Shown piece by piece: positions 52,761 to 61,829 of a stretch of DNA of 64,000 nucleotides. The notes under the pieces were generated by a model. It ran no database searches. It was not told the origin of the DNA and was given only the letters and a program-made list of their open reading frames with translations. Where the stretch lies: contig JAILZT010000002.1 of assembly GCA_023512345.1 (NCBI GenBank), forward strand, positions 496,001-560,000. The letters run 5' to 3'. The stretch is from Paenibacillus sp. (GTDB lineage: Bacteria > Bacillota > Bacilli > Paenibacillales > Paenibacillaceae). How positions within the stretch are numbered: the stretch's first letter is position 1; every line of letters starts with the position of its first letter. Position numbers and translations under genes: made by a program.

Positions 52761-53788
52761 TGAATGAAAACTTGAACCTCATTATATTAGGTAGAGCAAA
52801 AAGACGTCGTCGTTTTATTCTCATGACTTCCTTACTTGCAAGTATCGCTTTTGTACTGTGCTGCACGATGCTTATGCTAGGAAACACTTTTTATCCCGTT
52901 CAGGTCGTAGTTCGTGTTCTACTGGGTGATGATGTAAAAGGTGCAACATTTGCGGTGGGTACGATACGTTTTCCGAGGTTGATTGCAGGTGTTTTTGCTG
53001 GATTTGCTTTCGGAGTTGGCGGGTATATATTCCAGACCATGTTACGAAATCCTTTAGCAAACCCAAATGTTATAGGAATAACAGCTGGTTCAAGTGCATC
53101 CGCTGTTTTTTGTATCATTGTACTACAGGCAAGTAATATGGTTGTTTCTATTGCTTCTGTTGTTGGTGGACTTGCAACCGTGTTCGTAATTTTTTTATTG
53201 TCAAAAGGGTCCTCTTTTTCGATTGGTAGACTCATATTAATCGGAATTGGTATTCAAGCCATGCTAAACGCTGTAATCTCCTATTTTTTACTTATTGGTC
53301 GGCAACAAGATGTCCCTACTGCCATGAGATGGCTAAGCGGAAGTCTAAATGGTGCCAAGATGGAGAATCTTTATCCTCTTATCATTACAGTTCTTATCTT
53401 CACACCTATCATCATGGCACTTAGGAAACAATTAGATATGTTAGAACTTGGAGAGCAAGCAGCAACTTCACTTGGAGTCGATACGGATAAGACAAGAATT
53501 GCACTTATTATCAGTTCTGTACTTATCATTGCATTAGCTACAGCTACAACAGGACCCATCGCATTTGTCGCATTCCTTGCTGGACCTATCGCAAAAAGAC
53601 TCGTTGGTGTAGGTTTTTCAAGTATTATCCCAGCTGGTCTTGTTGGAATCATTTTAGTTTTAGCATCAGATCTTATTGGGCAATTCGCATTCGTAGCTAG
53701 ATACCCTGTAGGTGTAATTACAGGAATTCTCGGTGCGCCTTACTTGATCTACTTGCTAATTCGAATCAATCGAAAGGGTGATTTATAA
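52757..53788 (+). CDS. FecCD-family iron-siderophore permease (second subunit)
   Basis: 343 residues. FPRLIAGVFAGFAFGVGGYI and FQTMLRNPLANPNVIGITAG are the FecCD marks. Overlaps the previous gene by four bases (ATGA) and the next by one (TAATG). Forms the second half of the translocation channel. Confidence 0.95.
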   Translation: MMNENLNLIILGRAKRRRRFILMTSLLASIAFVLCCTMLMLGNTFYPVQVVVRVLLGDDVKGATFAVGTIRFPRLIAGVFAGFAFGVGGYIFQTMLRNPLANPNVIGITAGSSASAVFCIIVLQASNMVVSIASVVGGLATVFVIFLLSKGSSFSIGRLILIGIGIQAMLNAVISYFLLIGRQQDVPTAMRWLSGSLNGAKMENLYPLIITVLIFTPIIMALRKQLDMLELGEQAATSLGVDTDKTRIALIISSVLIIALATATTGPIAFVAFLAGPIAKRLVGVGFSSIIPAGLVGIILVLASDLIGQFAFVARYPVGVITGILGAPYLIYLLIRINRKGDL

Positions 53789-54603
53789 TGAACCCAACAC
53801 ATACTTTTCAAGCTGAAAGAATCAGTGCTGGATACGATAATAAAACAATTCTGCAAGATGTGAGTATTTCAATTCCAAGTAATAAAATAAGCATTATTAT
53901 TGGAGCCAACGGCTGTGGTAAATCCACACTGCTTAAAACGATGGCTAGGCTTATTAAACCTACTTCCGGGCAAGTTACCTTGGATGGTCTACCCATTCAC
54001 AAAATCCCTCCAAAACAATTAGCACGTGTATTAGGGCTTTTGCCTCAATCCCCTATTGTTCCAGAGGGAATAACGGTTGCAGATTTAGTTGGACGAGGAA
54101 GATACCCACACCAAACGTTTCTTAAAGGTTGGACAAAAAAGGATTATGAAGCTGTTGCTGAGGCCATGGAAATTATGAATATAACTGAATTTGCTGATCG
54201 GAATATCGATGAGCTCTCAGGGGGTCAAAGACAGCGTGTCTGGATTGCAATGGCCCTGGCACAACAAACAGACATATTGTTTCTGGATGAACCCACCACC
54301 TACTTAGATATCACCTATCAAGTCGAAATTCTTGATCTGCTGACAGACCTGAACCGTAAACGTGGTACAACCATTGTAATGGTACTTCATGATATCAATT
54401 TGTCCGCACGCTATGCAGACCATATTTTTGCTCTTCATGAAGGAAAGCTTGTAACCGAAGGCGAACCCTCAAAGGTGATTACAAGCAAGTTGATCCAAGA
54501 CATTTTTTGTCTCCAGTGCACGATCATAAAAGACTTCGTTTCGGGCTCTCCTTCTGTGGTGCCCATTGGACGACATCATAATAAAATGAAAATGTACTCT
54601 TAA
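53788..54603 (+). CDS. ABC ATPase for Fe-siderophore import (FecE/YusV-like)
   Basis: 271 residues. Walker A GANGCGKST (39-47), Q-loop LPQSP, ABC signature LSGGQ (143-147) with QRVWIAMALAQ, Walker B ILFLDEPTT (163-171), and the switch His in VLHDINLSARYADHI. Full length. Completes the siderophore importer of binding protein, two permeases and ATPase. Inclusion of the ATPase in the operon differs from the Bacillus yfiYZ-yfhA layout, where it is encoded elsewhere. Confidence 0.96.
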   Translation: MNPTHTFQAERISAGYDNKTILQDVSISIPSNKISIIIGANGCGKSTLLKTMARLIKPTSGQVTLDGLPIHKIPPKQLARVLGLLPQSPIVPEGITVADLVGRGRYPHQTFLKGWTKKDYEAVAEAMEIMNITEFADRNIDELSGGQRQRVWIAMALAQQTDILFLDEPTTYLDITYQVEILDLLTDLNRKRGTTIVMVLHDINLSARYADHIFALHEGKLVTEGEPSKVITSKLIQDIFCLQCTIIKDFVSGSPSVVPIGRHHNKMKMYS

Positions 54604-54644
54604 ACCAGGACTAATCCCCCTGCAAAAGCAACTTTTCCTTATAG

Positions 54645-54686
54645 GTAGCGGAAAGCCCCACCGGGGGGTTTTCCGCTACTTTTTAT
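54645..54686 (+). terminator. Terminator of the siderophore-uptake operon
   Basis: GTAGCGGAAA...TTTCCGCTAC with inner GC pairs, followed by TTTTT. Confidence 0.9.
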
Positions 54687-54741
54687 CTCATCCGACCGGT
54701 AATGTACCTTTTATGTAGAGACAACGTAGATCCAAACTTTG

Positions 54742-54781
54742 CAAAAAAAAAAGAGTCGCGCCAACATTCTGGGCAACTCTT
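54742..54781 (-). terminator. Terminator of the VOC gene
   Basis: Imperfect stem AGAGTTGCCC/GGCGCGACTCT, then ten T on the minus strand. Confidence 0.75.
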
Positions 54782-54790
54782 TGTCCATAA

Positions 54791-55213
54791 TTATTGTTCA
54801 AGCTCAGTATAAATTTGAAAGGTCACGCCGAATTTATCCGTTACATCACCAAATCCTGGGCTGAATGGTTCTTCTCTGAACGGCATATTAACTTGCCCTT
54901 CTTGCCGTAAGGCTTCATAAATCCGTTTTGATTTCTCCACGTCGTTCGTTGTAATGCAAATGGTTACCCGTTTTCCGTTTTCAATAGGCGAACCGCCTGG
55001 AGCATCCGAAAACATGAGTTCCGATGCACCGACTTTTAACTTGGCGTGCGCCACAAGACTCCCCAGATCATCAGTGAACGTATTGGGCATGTCAGGCATT
55101 TCACCGTAAGTAACCATGGAGAGGATTTCTGCATCTATGGCTTGTTCATAAAACTGAATGGCTTCCTTTACGCGTCCCTCCAAAGTAATATAAGGGGTAA
55201 GTTTTACAGTCAT
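54791..55213 (-). CDS. VOC/PhnB-like glyoxalase-fold protein
   Basis: 140 residues. LTPYITLEGRVKEAIQFYEQ and ELMFSDAPGGSP identify the PhnB-like (3-demethylubiquinone methyltransferase-like) VOC group, with a final FGDVTDKFGVTFQIY strand. Metal and substrate unknown. ATG 55213 lies nine bases after GAGGAGG. It precedes an ECF-sigma gene on the same strand; such VOC proteins are often found beside this sigma group. The terminal motif is related to the gene remnant at 37118. Confidence 0.88.
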   Translation of the reverse strand: MTVKLTPYITLEGRVKEAIQFYEQAIDAEILSMVTYGEMPDMPNTFTDDLGSLVAHAKLKVGASELMFSDAPGGSPIENGKRVTICITTNDVEKSKRIYEALRQEGQVNMPFREEPFSPGFGDVTDKFGVTFQIYTELEQ

Positions 55214-55307
55214 AAAATTGTTCCTCCTCAAATTTTGATTGGATTGTGATTCATAAGTATAGACGATCCGGCCACCGTAAATTCATCGGTATATCGAAAA
55301 AAAAATC

Positions 55308-56273
55308 CTAATTCGCGTCCACACCTGTCGGCAATCCAAATCGAACAAATAAATCGGAGTCAATGAAATAATGAATATGAGCGATCTTACCCTCTTTTAT
55401 CTCGAGGATATGAATGCTCCAAGGAGTCAGCAACCCATCTTGTCCGGTAGGTACATACTGAGCAAAAGCGGGACTATTCCCGTTAGCCCGGATCGGCAGT
55501 AACCGTGAACCCAAACAATGGCTGCGTGTTGTATTGTAGAATGACGACAGATTTGAGCTGCCGCGAACCCACATCGTAAATGGCGGCATCGACAAACTGC
55601 CGTTCTCGTGGAATAATGCTATCAATGCATCGATGTCGTACTGCTCGAAAGCTTCCATATATCGTGCCAGCAGTTGTTGATCGTCCTCGACATCTCCCCC
55701 TTGTAAAACATCGGACTGAAGATTCGATTGAGCGATCGTCGCCCGCGATCGTTGCAAAGCGCTATTAACGGCTGCCGCGGTCATCCCCATCGCATTCGCT
55801 GCCTCATTAGCCGACCACCGAAACACATCAAGCAGGATCAGTACGGCGCGTTGCCGGGGCGGCAATATTTGCATGATTGCAATAAAAGATAATCGAACGG
55901 TTTCTCTGCTAACCACGATATCGACCGGATCGCTAACAGTATTATCGGGGGCCGGCCATACCCAAGAACTTCGAGGCAAGCTGTCCCTTGGTTCCATAAT
56001 AATAGCAGCTGGTTCTGAGAGGTCCATAGGAAGTGCCCGGCGCTTTGCATTTCTGAGTCTATCCAAACAAACATTGGTGGCAATCCGATACATCCAAGCT
56101 TTACGGGAAGAATACTCCCGAATCTGGTCCCAGTTCTGCCAGACGCGGAGCATGGTATCCTGCACCGCATCTTCCGCCTCAAAAATGGACCCCATCATCC
56201 GATAACAATAACCGATTAGTTCAGGACGCAACTCCTCGATCAGGTCCATTTCTCCATGCTTTTGGCTCATCAT
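55308..56273 (-). CDS. ECF sigma factor with C-terminal SnoaL-like domain
   Basis: 321 residues. Sigma region 2 (ELIGYCYRMMGSIFEAEDAV, QDTMLRVWQNWDQ) in residues 14-75, sigma region 4 (LPPRQRAVLILLDVFRWSAN, EAANAMGMTAAAVNSALQRS) around 140-180, then an NTF2/SnoaL-like domain (DALIALFHENGSLSMPPF) to the end. Length and layout match the TIGR02960-like ECF group with built-in C-terminal domain, which usually lacks an anti-sigma gene. No obvious anti-sigma gene is nearby. The VOC gene downstream is a likely target or partner. Confidence 0.92.
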   Translation of the reverse strand: MMSQKHGEMDLIEELRPELIGYCYRMMGSIFEAEDAVQDTMLRVWQNWDQIREYSSRKAWMYRIATNVCLDRLRNAKRRALPMDLSEPAAIIMEPRDSLPRSSWVWPAPDNTVSDPVDIVVSRETVRLSFIAIMQILPPRQRAVLILLDVFRWSANEAANAMGMTAAAVNSALQRSRATIAQSNLQSDVLQGGDVEDDQQLLARYMEAFEQYDIDALIALFHENGSLSMPPFTMWVRGSSNLSSFYNTTRSHCLGSRLLPIRANGNSPAFAQYVPTGQDGLLTPWSIHILEIKEGKIAHIHYFIDSDLFVRFGLPTGVDAN

Positions 56274-56397
56274 ACTCCCTCCTTTTTGGACGCTCCATAA
56301 GCTTAAGTCTTATTATCCATTTTAACACTTCACAATCGAGGGAACCTACCATAATTTATGATACGGTTGGCCGCGCTTCCTGTAACGGAATGTTTAA

Positions 56398-56420
56398 GAG
56401 CCATCCTTTGCGGGATGGCC
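56398..56420. other. Orphan GCCATCC-type hairpin
   Basis: GCCATCC TTTGC GGGATGGC stem without T-run. Same stem family as the hairpins at 11023 and 57781. The remaining 56274-56526 gap shows nothing else. Confidence 0.5.
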
Positions 56421-56526
56421 CATTGTGCGAATGTTCTCTCGGATCTCAATCCCCCATCCAAACTACTCGTTCGTATCTACCTGTACGGTCGAGTGCAATG
56501 GGGCATATAAGTATTCATACTCCCCC

Positions 56527-57354
56527 TCAACCTGGGTTTGCAAATGTTTTTTTCTTACGAAATGAGCTCCATTTTTTCAGATAATAGGCTAGTATGACAA
56601 ACACGGCCATGATGCTGGTATAAGTCAAAATAACGGCAGCAACGTTCACGTTACCTCCCTTTTCCCCTCGATTGAATCCAGATTGACCTTCTCCGCCAGA
56701 AGGCCTGCCTTCTCTCATTCCGCCTCGTTCTCCGCTTTCGAAAGCCTCCTTGCCTTTGAATCCTGTTTGCTGCGCGTTCACGCCGAATGCCGAAACCGAG
56801 CTGGCTAGACGAGTGACGAAAGATGTCTGATTGATTTGGTATAGACCGAATAATAGAATGATCAGAGTCAAGCCTTGAGCAACATGCCGCATCCAAGCTC
56901 GGCTCTTCTTTATGCTGGTCATTTTCTTGCACATGTTCACGACCCACTGCCAATGAAGCCCTACATGGATCCCGATTAGCGCTAGCACCAAGAAAGATAT
57001 CGAGATATGAGTCATTTTAAACCAACCCTCATTGCCCACGTTAATATTTGGAAATACCACATGGGAAACCATGATCCCGCTTACGATAATGAACGTCATG
57101 GAAACCATCAACAAGAAATTTAACGCATAATTGCCGCGCACTCTCCAGGACAAGCTGCGATCGAACATTTTGGAAGTGACCCTCTTCACCCAACCCCAAT
57201 TCAGAAGAATATGAGTGATGTATGCGCCGGCAAAAACGAGGCCCGCAATTTCATGAAACGCTAGCCCGCCTAACACATTTTTGTTGAAAAACAAGACGAA
57301 CAATAAGCCCATGACAACATCAAGCGCAAACTTAACATAATTGATTTTTTTCAT
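56527..57354 (-). CDS. DUF4405 cytochrome b561-like membrane protein
   Basis: 275 residues. Four core membrane helices with His pairs suited to bind haem: AFHEIAGLVFAGAYITHILL, then WFKMTHISISFLVLALIGIH and VGLHWQWVV; a fifth helix near the C-terminus. A Gly/Arg/Glu-rich outside loop (GERGGMREGRPSGGEGQSGF) precedes it. Members of this family act in transmembrane electron transfer, often with flavinylated proteins, none of which is seen here. ATG 57354 lies nine bases after GGAGG. Confidence 0.85.
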   Translation of the reverse strand: MKKINYVKFALDVVMGLLFVLFFNKNVLGGLAFHEIAGLVFAGAYITHILLNWGWVKRVTSKMFDRSLSWRVRGNYALNFLLMVSMTFIIVSGIMVSHVVFPNINVGNEGWFKMTHISISFLVLALIGIHVGLHWQWVVNMCKKMTSIKKSRAWMRHVAQGLTLIILLFGLYQINQTSFVTRLASSVSAFGVNAQQTGFKGKEAFESGERGGMREGRPSGGEGQSGFNRGEKGGNVNVAAVILTYTSIMAVFVILAYYLKKWSSFRKKKTFANPG

Positions 57355-57433
57355 TCCGTTCAACCTCCATACTTATCTGCTTCTATTCAGTATGGAGCTT
57401 GAACCTTAAATAAAACTGAATCCTTAGCATGTT

Positions 57434-57739
57434 ATGACTAAGCTAGTTTCAGACTGCCCACGCTGCCACGCGAACAAAGCCGCCGAGACATTATCGTCCC
57501 GACTTAACCGTTGTAAAATACTTGATAAGCTGACATGCGTAAATGATCTTCTGCCCGGTAACGACCTTCCGTCCGTTGATGAAACGTACTATAGGCACAA
57601 TATTTCCGCCCTTTACGGTGTACTCAGTTATTGGTCTGCAAGTGAAGAAAAGCCGGACGCCCAAGCCTTTTTAACGTTGATTGTTGAAATTTCCGAACAA
57701 GGTACGATGCGAAAAATCGAACAGTTATGCAATGCTTAA
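57434..57739 (+). CDS. Hypothetical protein, uncertain
   Basis: 101 residues with an N-terminal CPRC pair (SDCPRCHANKAAETLSSRLN). No ribosome site precedes the ATG and I recognise no family. It lies alone in a gap with no opposing gene. It may be a degraded gene or a chance frame. Confidence 0.3.
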   Translation: MTKLVSDCPRCHANKAAETLSSRLNRCKILDKLTCVNDLLPGNDLPSVDETYYRHNISALYGVLSYWSASEEKPDAQAFLTLIVEISEQGTMRKIEQLCNA

Positions 57740-57780
57740 CAAAGGTACTTTTTTTAGCTCTTAACATGCTTATCGGAAAA

Positions 57781-57808
57781 GAGAGCCATCCTTTAGCGGG
57801 ATGGCTCT
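57781..57808 (-). terminator. Hairpin terminator between converging small genes
   Basis: GAGAGCCATCC pairs with GGATGGCTCTC; minus strand continues CTTTTCC. Third member of the AGAGCCATCC stem family. Confidence 0.7.
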
Positions 57809-57947
57809 CCTCTTAGGTAATAGCAAATGTCGTTATCGTTCATTAGCAAATCATACATTATCAACATAAATAAATATGTTTCCATAGTATTTCATGAATC
57901 TTTTATACCCGGCATTTCCCTTCAAAACTATGATGCTGGGATAAGCA

Positions 57948-58217
57948 TTAATCCTGCGTTGTTTTAATGAAGCCAACAGCTCTTGTATCGATCAGAAATT
58001 CCTTACAGGTCCCATATTCCGTTTTGCATTCCTCATTAAACTCGCCATAGCCCTCTACTCCCGTTATATCGGAAGAATGAATTTCAAGGATCTTGTCAAA
58101 AAACAATTCGTGGCAATCTGCAAACTGTTCTGGGTTTAATTGATCTGCGACAAATCCATTCGGCGTCATACTAACCTTTTCAGAAAGCATTGATTTTATG
58201 ATATTGTCCTTACCCAT
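57948..58217 (-). CDS. Small hypothetical protein
   Basis: 89 residues from ATG 58217, nine bases after GGGAG. Acidic, soluble, with VSMTPNGFVADQLNPEQFAD and EFNEECKTEYGTCKEFLIDT; the two Cys near the end may be a pair. No family recognised. It may be co-transcribed with the kinase gene upstream (about 150 bases away on the same strand). Confidence 0.55.
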   Translation of the reverse strand: MGKDNIIKSMLSEKVSMTPNGFVADQLNPEQFADCHELFFDKILEIHSSDITGVEGYGEFNEECKTEYGTCKEFLIDTRAVGFIKTTQD

Positions 58218-58365
58218 CTTTTTTAACTCCCTTTCCATTCTTAAAATAGGATTCATCAGGTGCGCATCTGATATAGGATAAGGATATTATTGGAATTAAG
58301 TGGGATATAGGCAATGATTATCTTAAACGAACTTTACATAGTCACACACAAACGTGGTTCTTGTG

Positions 58366-59007
58366 TCAGAATCCAAAATGTTCACGAACTAATCTAAATT
58401 GTTCTTCAACACTCAAACTAGTTGTTCTTTCAATGGTCTTGATACCTTTTTTAACACAGGCATTTCTAATATCATGAGAAAATTTTACCATGCTTTTGTT
58501 GCCGTTTTTGATTGTTTCCGCTGGATCAGCTGTAAGATTAATAACATCCAAAATCATCTTATGGTCTTCCCTAAAGAAATATAGCCTTTCCATTTCTGCA
58601 TCAGACGTATAGAGACATATCATTCTTTCTTTAGGAATAAAAGATAATATTTGTTCGGGCATTATTCCCAAATCTATTATAATGGGTGTATGAGTAGGCA
58701 TTTTCAACAAATCGATAACAAAAAACTCCATCATCTCTTCGACAATTTGAAAAAGCCATTCACAATGTTCATCAATGGGTCTATTAAACCATTTATCCCA
58801 ATCCAGACCAGGGTGAGGATATTGAAGAGCGGGGTATTTATCAGGGCTAGCGAATGGTCTATATTTTAAGACATCATCCCCTAGCGTTTGAAATCCTAGG
58901 TCCTGAACAAATTTCTTCGTCATTGTGGTCTTACCCGCGCAACAACCACCATTTAACCAATAAACATGCTTTAATTGTTCTTTCAGATAATTATCATTAA
59001 CCTTCAT
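58366..59007 (-). CDS. P-loop kinase-like protein
   Basis: 213 residues. WLNGGCCAGKTTMTKKF near residue 18 is a Walker A of the AAA_17/AAA_33 kind with Cys-Cys in the loop. Further features: GDDVLKYRPFASPDKYPALQ, IIIDLGIMPEQILSFIP, and a basic C-terminal half with YFFREDHKMILDVINL. Probably a small-molecule kinase or nucleotide-binding protein; substrate unknown. ATG 59007 after GAGGAGG. The preceding leader can pair CCTCAAAATT with the ribosome-site region. Confidence 0.7.
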   Translation of the reverse strand: MKVNDNYLKEQLKHVYWLNGGCCAGKTTMTKKFVQDLGFQTLGDDVLKYRPFASPDKYPALQYPHPGLDWDKWFNRPIDEHCEWLFQIVEEMMEFFVIDLLKMPTHTPIIIDLGIMPEQILSFIPKERMICLYTSDAEMERLYFFREDHKMILDVINLTADPAETIKNGNKSMVKFSHDIRNACVKKGIKTIERTTSLSVEEQFRLVREHFGF

Positions 59008-59187
59008 ATTCACCCTCCTCAAATTTTAATTTTGAGGAAGTTGGCGGATTCTTATCGGCTTTTTATAACAGTGAAAATACATATTAAATCCTCCTTTCCG
59101 AACCATAGTAATATTATTCCATTAAATACACATAAATCCCTTCAATAACTCTACAAAACGGATTAGTTATCTGCTAGACACATACTA

Positions 59188-59220
59188 AAGACCTCTCTTC
59201 CGAGAGGTCTTCTTTGTTAT
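59188..59220. terminator. Hairpin between HelD and the P-loop kinase gene
   Basis: AAGACCTCTC/GAGAGGTCTT stem; T-rich sequence on the plus side and CTTTAG on the minus side. Confidence 0.6.
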
Positions 59221-59256
59221 TATTTTAAAAGATTTGGGTTTGAGCTTCACCGGAAC

Positions 59257-61611
59257 TTATTGCCCAACCTCATATAAAGACGTATCTATTGCCCGGATAT
59301 AAGGTGTCCATTCCCCTGTCGTGTAGAGCCGTAGCCGATGCATTGCGCGCGTGCATGCTGTATAAAAGAGTTTGCGCTCACTCTCCCGATGATAGGTACG
59401 CGAAGAAGCATCGTAAATCAGCACGGCGTCGAATTCTACCCCCTTAGCGAGATATGCGGGAATAACCAACGTCCCTCTCTCAAAGGTAAGCGTCTCCTTC
59501 GTAATGAGCCGCAGTGCTTCACAACCCGCTGTCGTCAATGCTTCATAGGCCTCGAGACTTTCAGCTGCGGTCTTCGTAATGACGGCGATGGTGTCGAAAC
59601 CTTCTGCCTTTAGCGCTGCGAGATCCTCAACTATTCGCGCCGCCCGCTTCTCCCCGCTGTCGGCATCGAAGAGGTACGGCTTCCCGCCGCTTCTATCAAA
59701 GGGGATGATCTCTTCGCTTGGCAGCAGCGACTTCGTAAACTCCACAATCTCGCGGGTCGAACGATAGCTCCTCTCAAGACGGATCAGGCTCGTTTCAGCT
59801 TCACCGTAAAGCCGGATCAAAGACGAATCCGCCTCGTGCAGATTCGTGGCCTGGGGGAAGATCGCTTGGCTGAAGTCACCGAGCACGGTCATTCGGGCGC
59901 GGGGAAATAGTTGCTTGAGAAACACGTATTGGAATGGCGAATAATCCTGGCCTTCGTCAACAAATAAATGCCGTACCTCCGTGTTCGTCCGAGTACCCTC
60001 CATCAGTTCTTTTAAGTACAGGAACGGGGTCGCATCCTCATAAAACAGTTCGAGCCGGCTCAGCTTCTCTTTTGTTTGCCTGCAGATTTCCGACCACTGA
60101 TCAGGCACTTCGGTCTCATTCGTCATTATCTGATAGGCAGCCTCTTTACCGAACAGCTGATCATACAGTCCAATTATATCTATGAACTGGAACCGCTTCG
60201 CCTCCCGCCGCAGCGGTCTGAAGTGTTCCTTCACGATCATCCGGCGCAGCAGTTCTTCTTGCTGCATGGAAAAGTCGAAGACGTCCTCTTCCCTCTGAGA
60301 CTTCTTGAGCAGTTGGCTGTAGACTTCGGCATACTCCTCGTTATCGAGGTAATCGAGTTCATCTTGAACCCAGAGCGCTTCCCGCTCCTTATGCTCCAGC
60401 GAAGTCAGTTCCCGAAGCAGCCATTCCTGCAGCTGAGCAACGCGGTTTACCAGGCGGATAGATCTGTCATAGCTGTAGAACTGCGATTTCATTTGCTCCG
60501 CGGTAATCAGATCGCGGTCACGGAAGCAGATACCGCGGAACAGCATGCCTTCCTCTCCGAGCCACAGCGCATAGTTTTGCATAGCCTGCAGGAAAGCCTC
60601 GGAAGCCTTATACTTTATTCCGATCAGTCGTGCTTCATACGCTGGCGAGAAGTTTGACTGCAGTATATATTCGATCTGCTCGAACGGATTCTCTAGTTGG
60701 AATGTCGATCCAAGCCAATACGCAAGATATTCCTGAAAAGTCGTCTGCTGCATGTTCTCCTCACCGAGCTCAGGAAGAACCGTCGATACATAGCTGTTGA
60801 ACATCGGATTAGGCGAGAAAAGAACGATCTGGTCCGCCTTGAGCCTATCTCGGTGTTTATACAACAAGTATGCCACCCGTTGCAGTGCCGCTGATGTCTT
60901 TCCGCTGCCGGCCACACCCTGTACAATAAGCATCCGGCTTTTGTCGTTACGGATGATGGCGTTTTGTTCCTTTTGGATGGTGGCTACGATGCTCTTCATT
61001 TGCGTATCCGCGCCCTTTCCAAGCACCTGCTGAAGCAATTCGTCGCCGATTGTTATGCTTGTGTCGAACACATTCTGGAGCTGACCGTCACGGATCAGGT
61101 ATTGCCGCTTCAGCGTCATCCTGCCCGTTATTTGTCCAACTGGTGTTTCATAGCTGGACACGCCCGGAGAGCTGTCGTAGTACATACTTGCGATGGGTGT
61201 CCGCCAGTCATACACCAGAAAGCTCAAACCGTCTATATCCAGGAAGGATGATACGCCGATGTATACGGGTTCGATCAAGCTCGAACCCTCTTCCTGATAA
61301 TCGATGCGCCCAAAGTAGGGAGACGGCAAGAGCCGCTTCATACTTTTATAGCGTTCCACCCACAGTCGGTGGCTGCGCTCCCGTTCGGACAATATCCGCT
61401 CCTGCTGCTTTATACTGTAGAAGGTATCTGCGAAATCTTCGTAGCTGCTCGTGTTGACCGTAACTTCCTCCCAAAAATGCTTGCGAATGTCCACCACCTG
61501 ATCGCGCAGCCCCGACACCTCTGGTTCCTGTTCGGCGATTTTTGATCGCAGCCTTTCCTTAACCAATTCCAGTCGCTCCACTTCATGCTGCCAATCATTT
61601 GTGTTAATCAT
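59257..61611 (-). CDS. helD: HelD-like UvrD-family RNA polymerase-recycling ATPase
   Basis: 784 residues. Residues 1-95 form a long coiled coil (the arm that enters the RNA polymerase channel), then FLVYDWRTPIASMYYD and the Walker A GVAGSGKTS (about 232-240). Superfamily 1A motifs follow: HLFVDEGQDYSPFQYVFL, LGDFSQAIFPQATN and ERSYRSTREIVEF. C-terminally ALIYDASSRTYHRESERKLF is preserved. HelD strips stalled polymerase from DNA. Bacillus HelD is 774 residues, so this is full length. ATG 61611 is the best start; the ribosome site GGAG is close, so an adjacent ATT is possible. Confidence 0.93.
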   Translation of the reverse strand: MINTNDWQHEVERLELVKERLRSKIAEQEPEVSGLRDQVVDIRKHFWEEVTVNTSSYEDFADTFYSIKQQERILSERERSHRLWVERYKSMKRLLPSPYFGRIDYQEEGSSLIEPVYIGVSSFLDIDGLSFLVYDWRTPIASMYYDSSPGVSSYETPVGQITGRMTLKRQYLIRDGQLQNVFDTSITIGDELLQQVLGKGADTQMKSIVATIQKEQNAIIRNDKSRMLIVQGVAGSGKTSAALQRVAYLLYKHRDRLKADQIVLFSPNPMFNSYVSTVLPELGEENMQQTTFQEYLAYWLGSTFQLENPFEQIEYILQSNFSPAYEARLIGIKYKASEAFLQAMQNYALWLGEEGMLFRGICFRDRDLITAEQMKSQFYSYDRSIRLVNRVAQLQEWLLRELTSLEHKEREALWVQDELDYLDNEEYAEVYSQLLKKSQREEDVFDFSMQQEELLRRMIVKEHFRPLRREAKRFQFIDIIGLYDQLFGKEAAYQIMTNETEVPDQWSEICRQTKEKLSRLELFYEDATPFLYLKELMEGTRTNTEVRHLFVDEGQDYSPFQYVFLKQLFPRARMTVLGDFSQAIFPQATNLHEADSSLIRLYGEAETSLIRLERSYRSTREIVEFTKSLLPSEEIIPFDRSGGKPYLFDADSGEKRAARIVEDLAALKAEGFDTIAVITKTAAESLEAYEALTTAGCEALRLITKETLTFERGTLVIPAYLAKGVEFDAVLIYDASSRTYHRESERKLFYTACTRAMHRLRLYTTGEWTPYIRAIDTSLYEVGQ

Positions 61612-61796
61612 TCTCCTGAACACACTCCTTTTCAGTTTGGTCTGAATGCGAAAAAGATCGTTTGACAAACCGGGAATCCGTATGGTAAGATTAAGATGTA
61701 AATAAGATGCGTTAACTTTGAACATTTTTGCAAAAAATCACATTCATTTTTCACTATATCATAATACTGTTATGTACGCAATTACTTTACATAGTT

Positions 61797-61827
61797 GAAC
61801 CCGGCAGAGACTGCCGGGTTCTTTTTT
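61797..61827 (+). terminator. Plus-strand intrinsic terminator with no plus-strand gene
   Basis: Eleven perfect pairs GAACCCGGCAG/CTGCCGGGTTC then TTTTTT. On the minus strand no T-run follows. The nearest gene on the plus strand upstream is more than 4 kb away. Confidence 0.85.
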
Positions 61828-61829
61828 AT

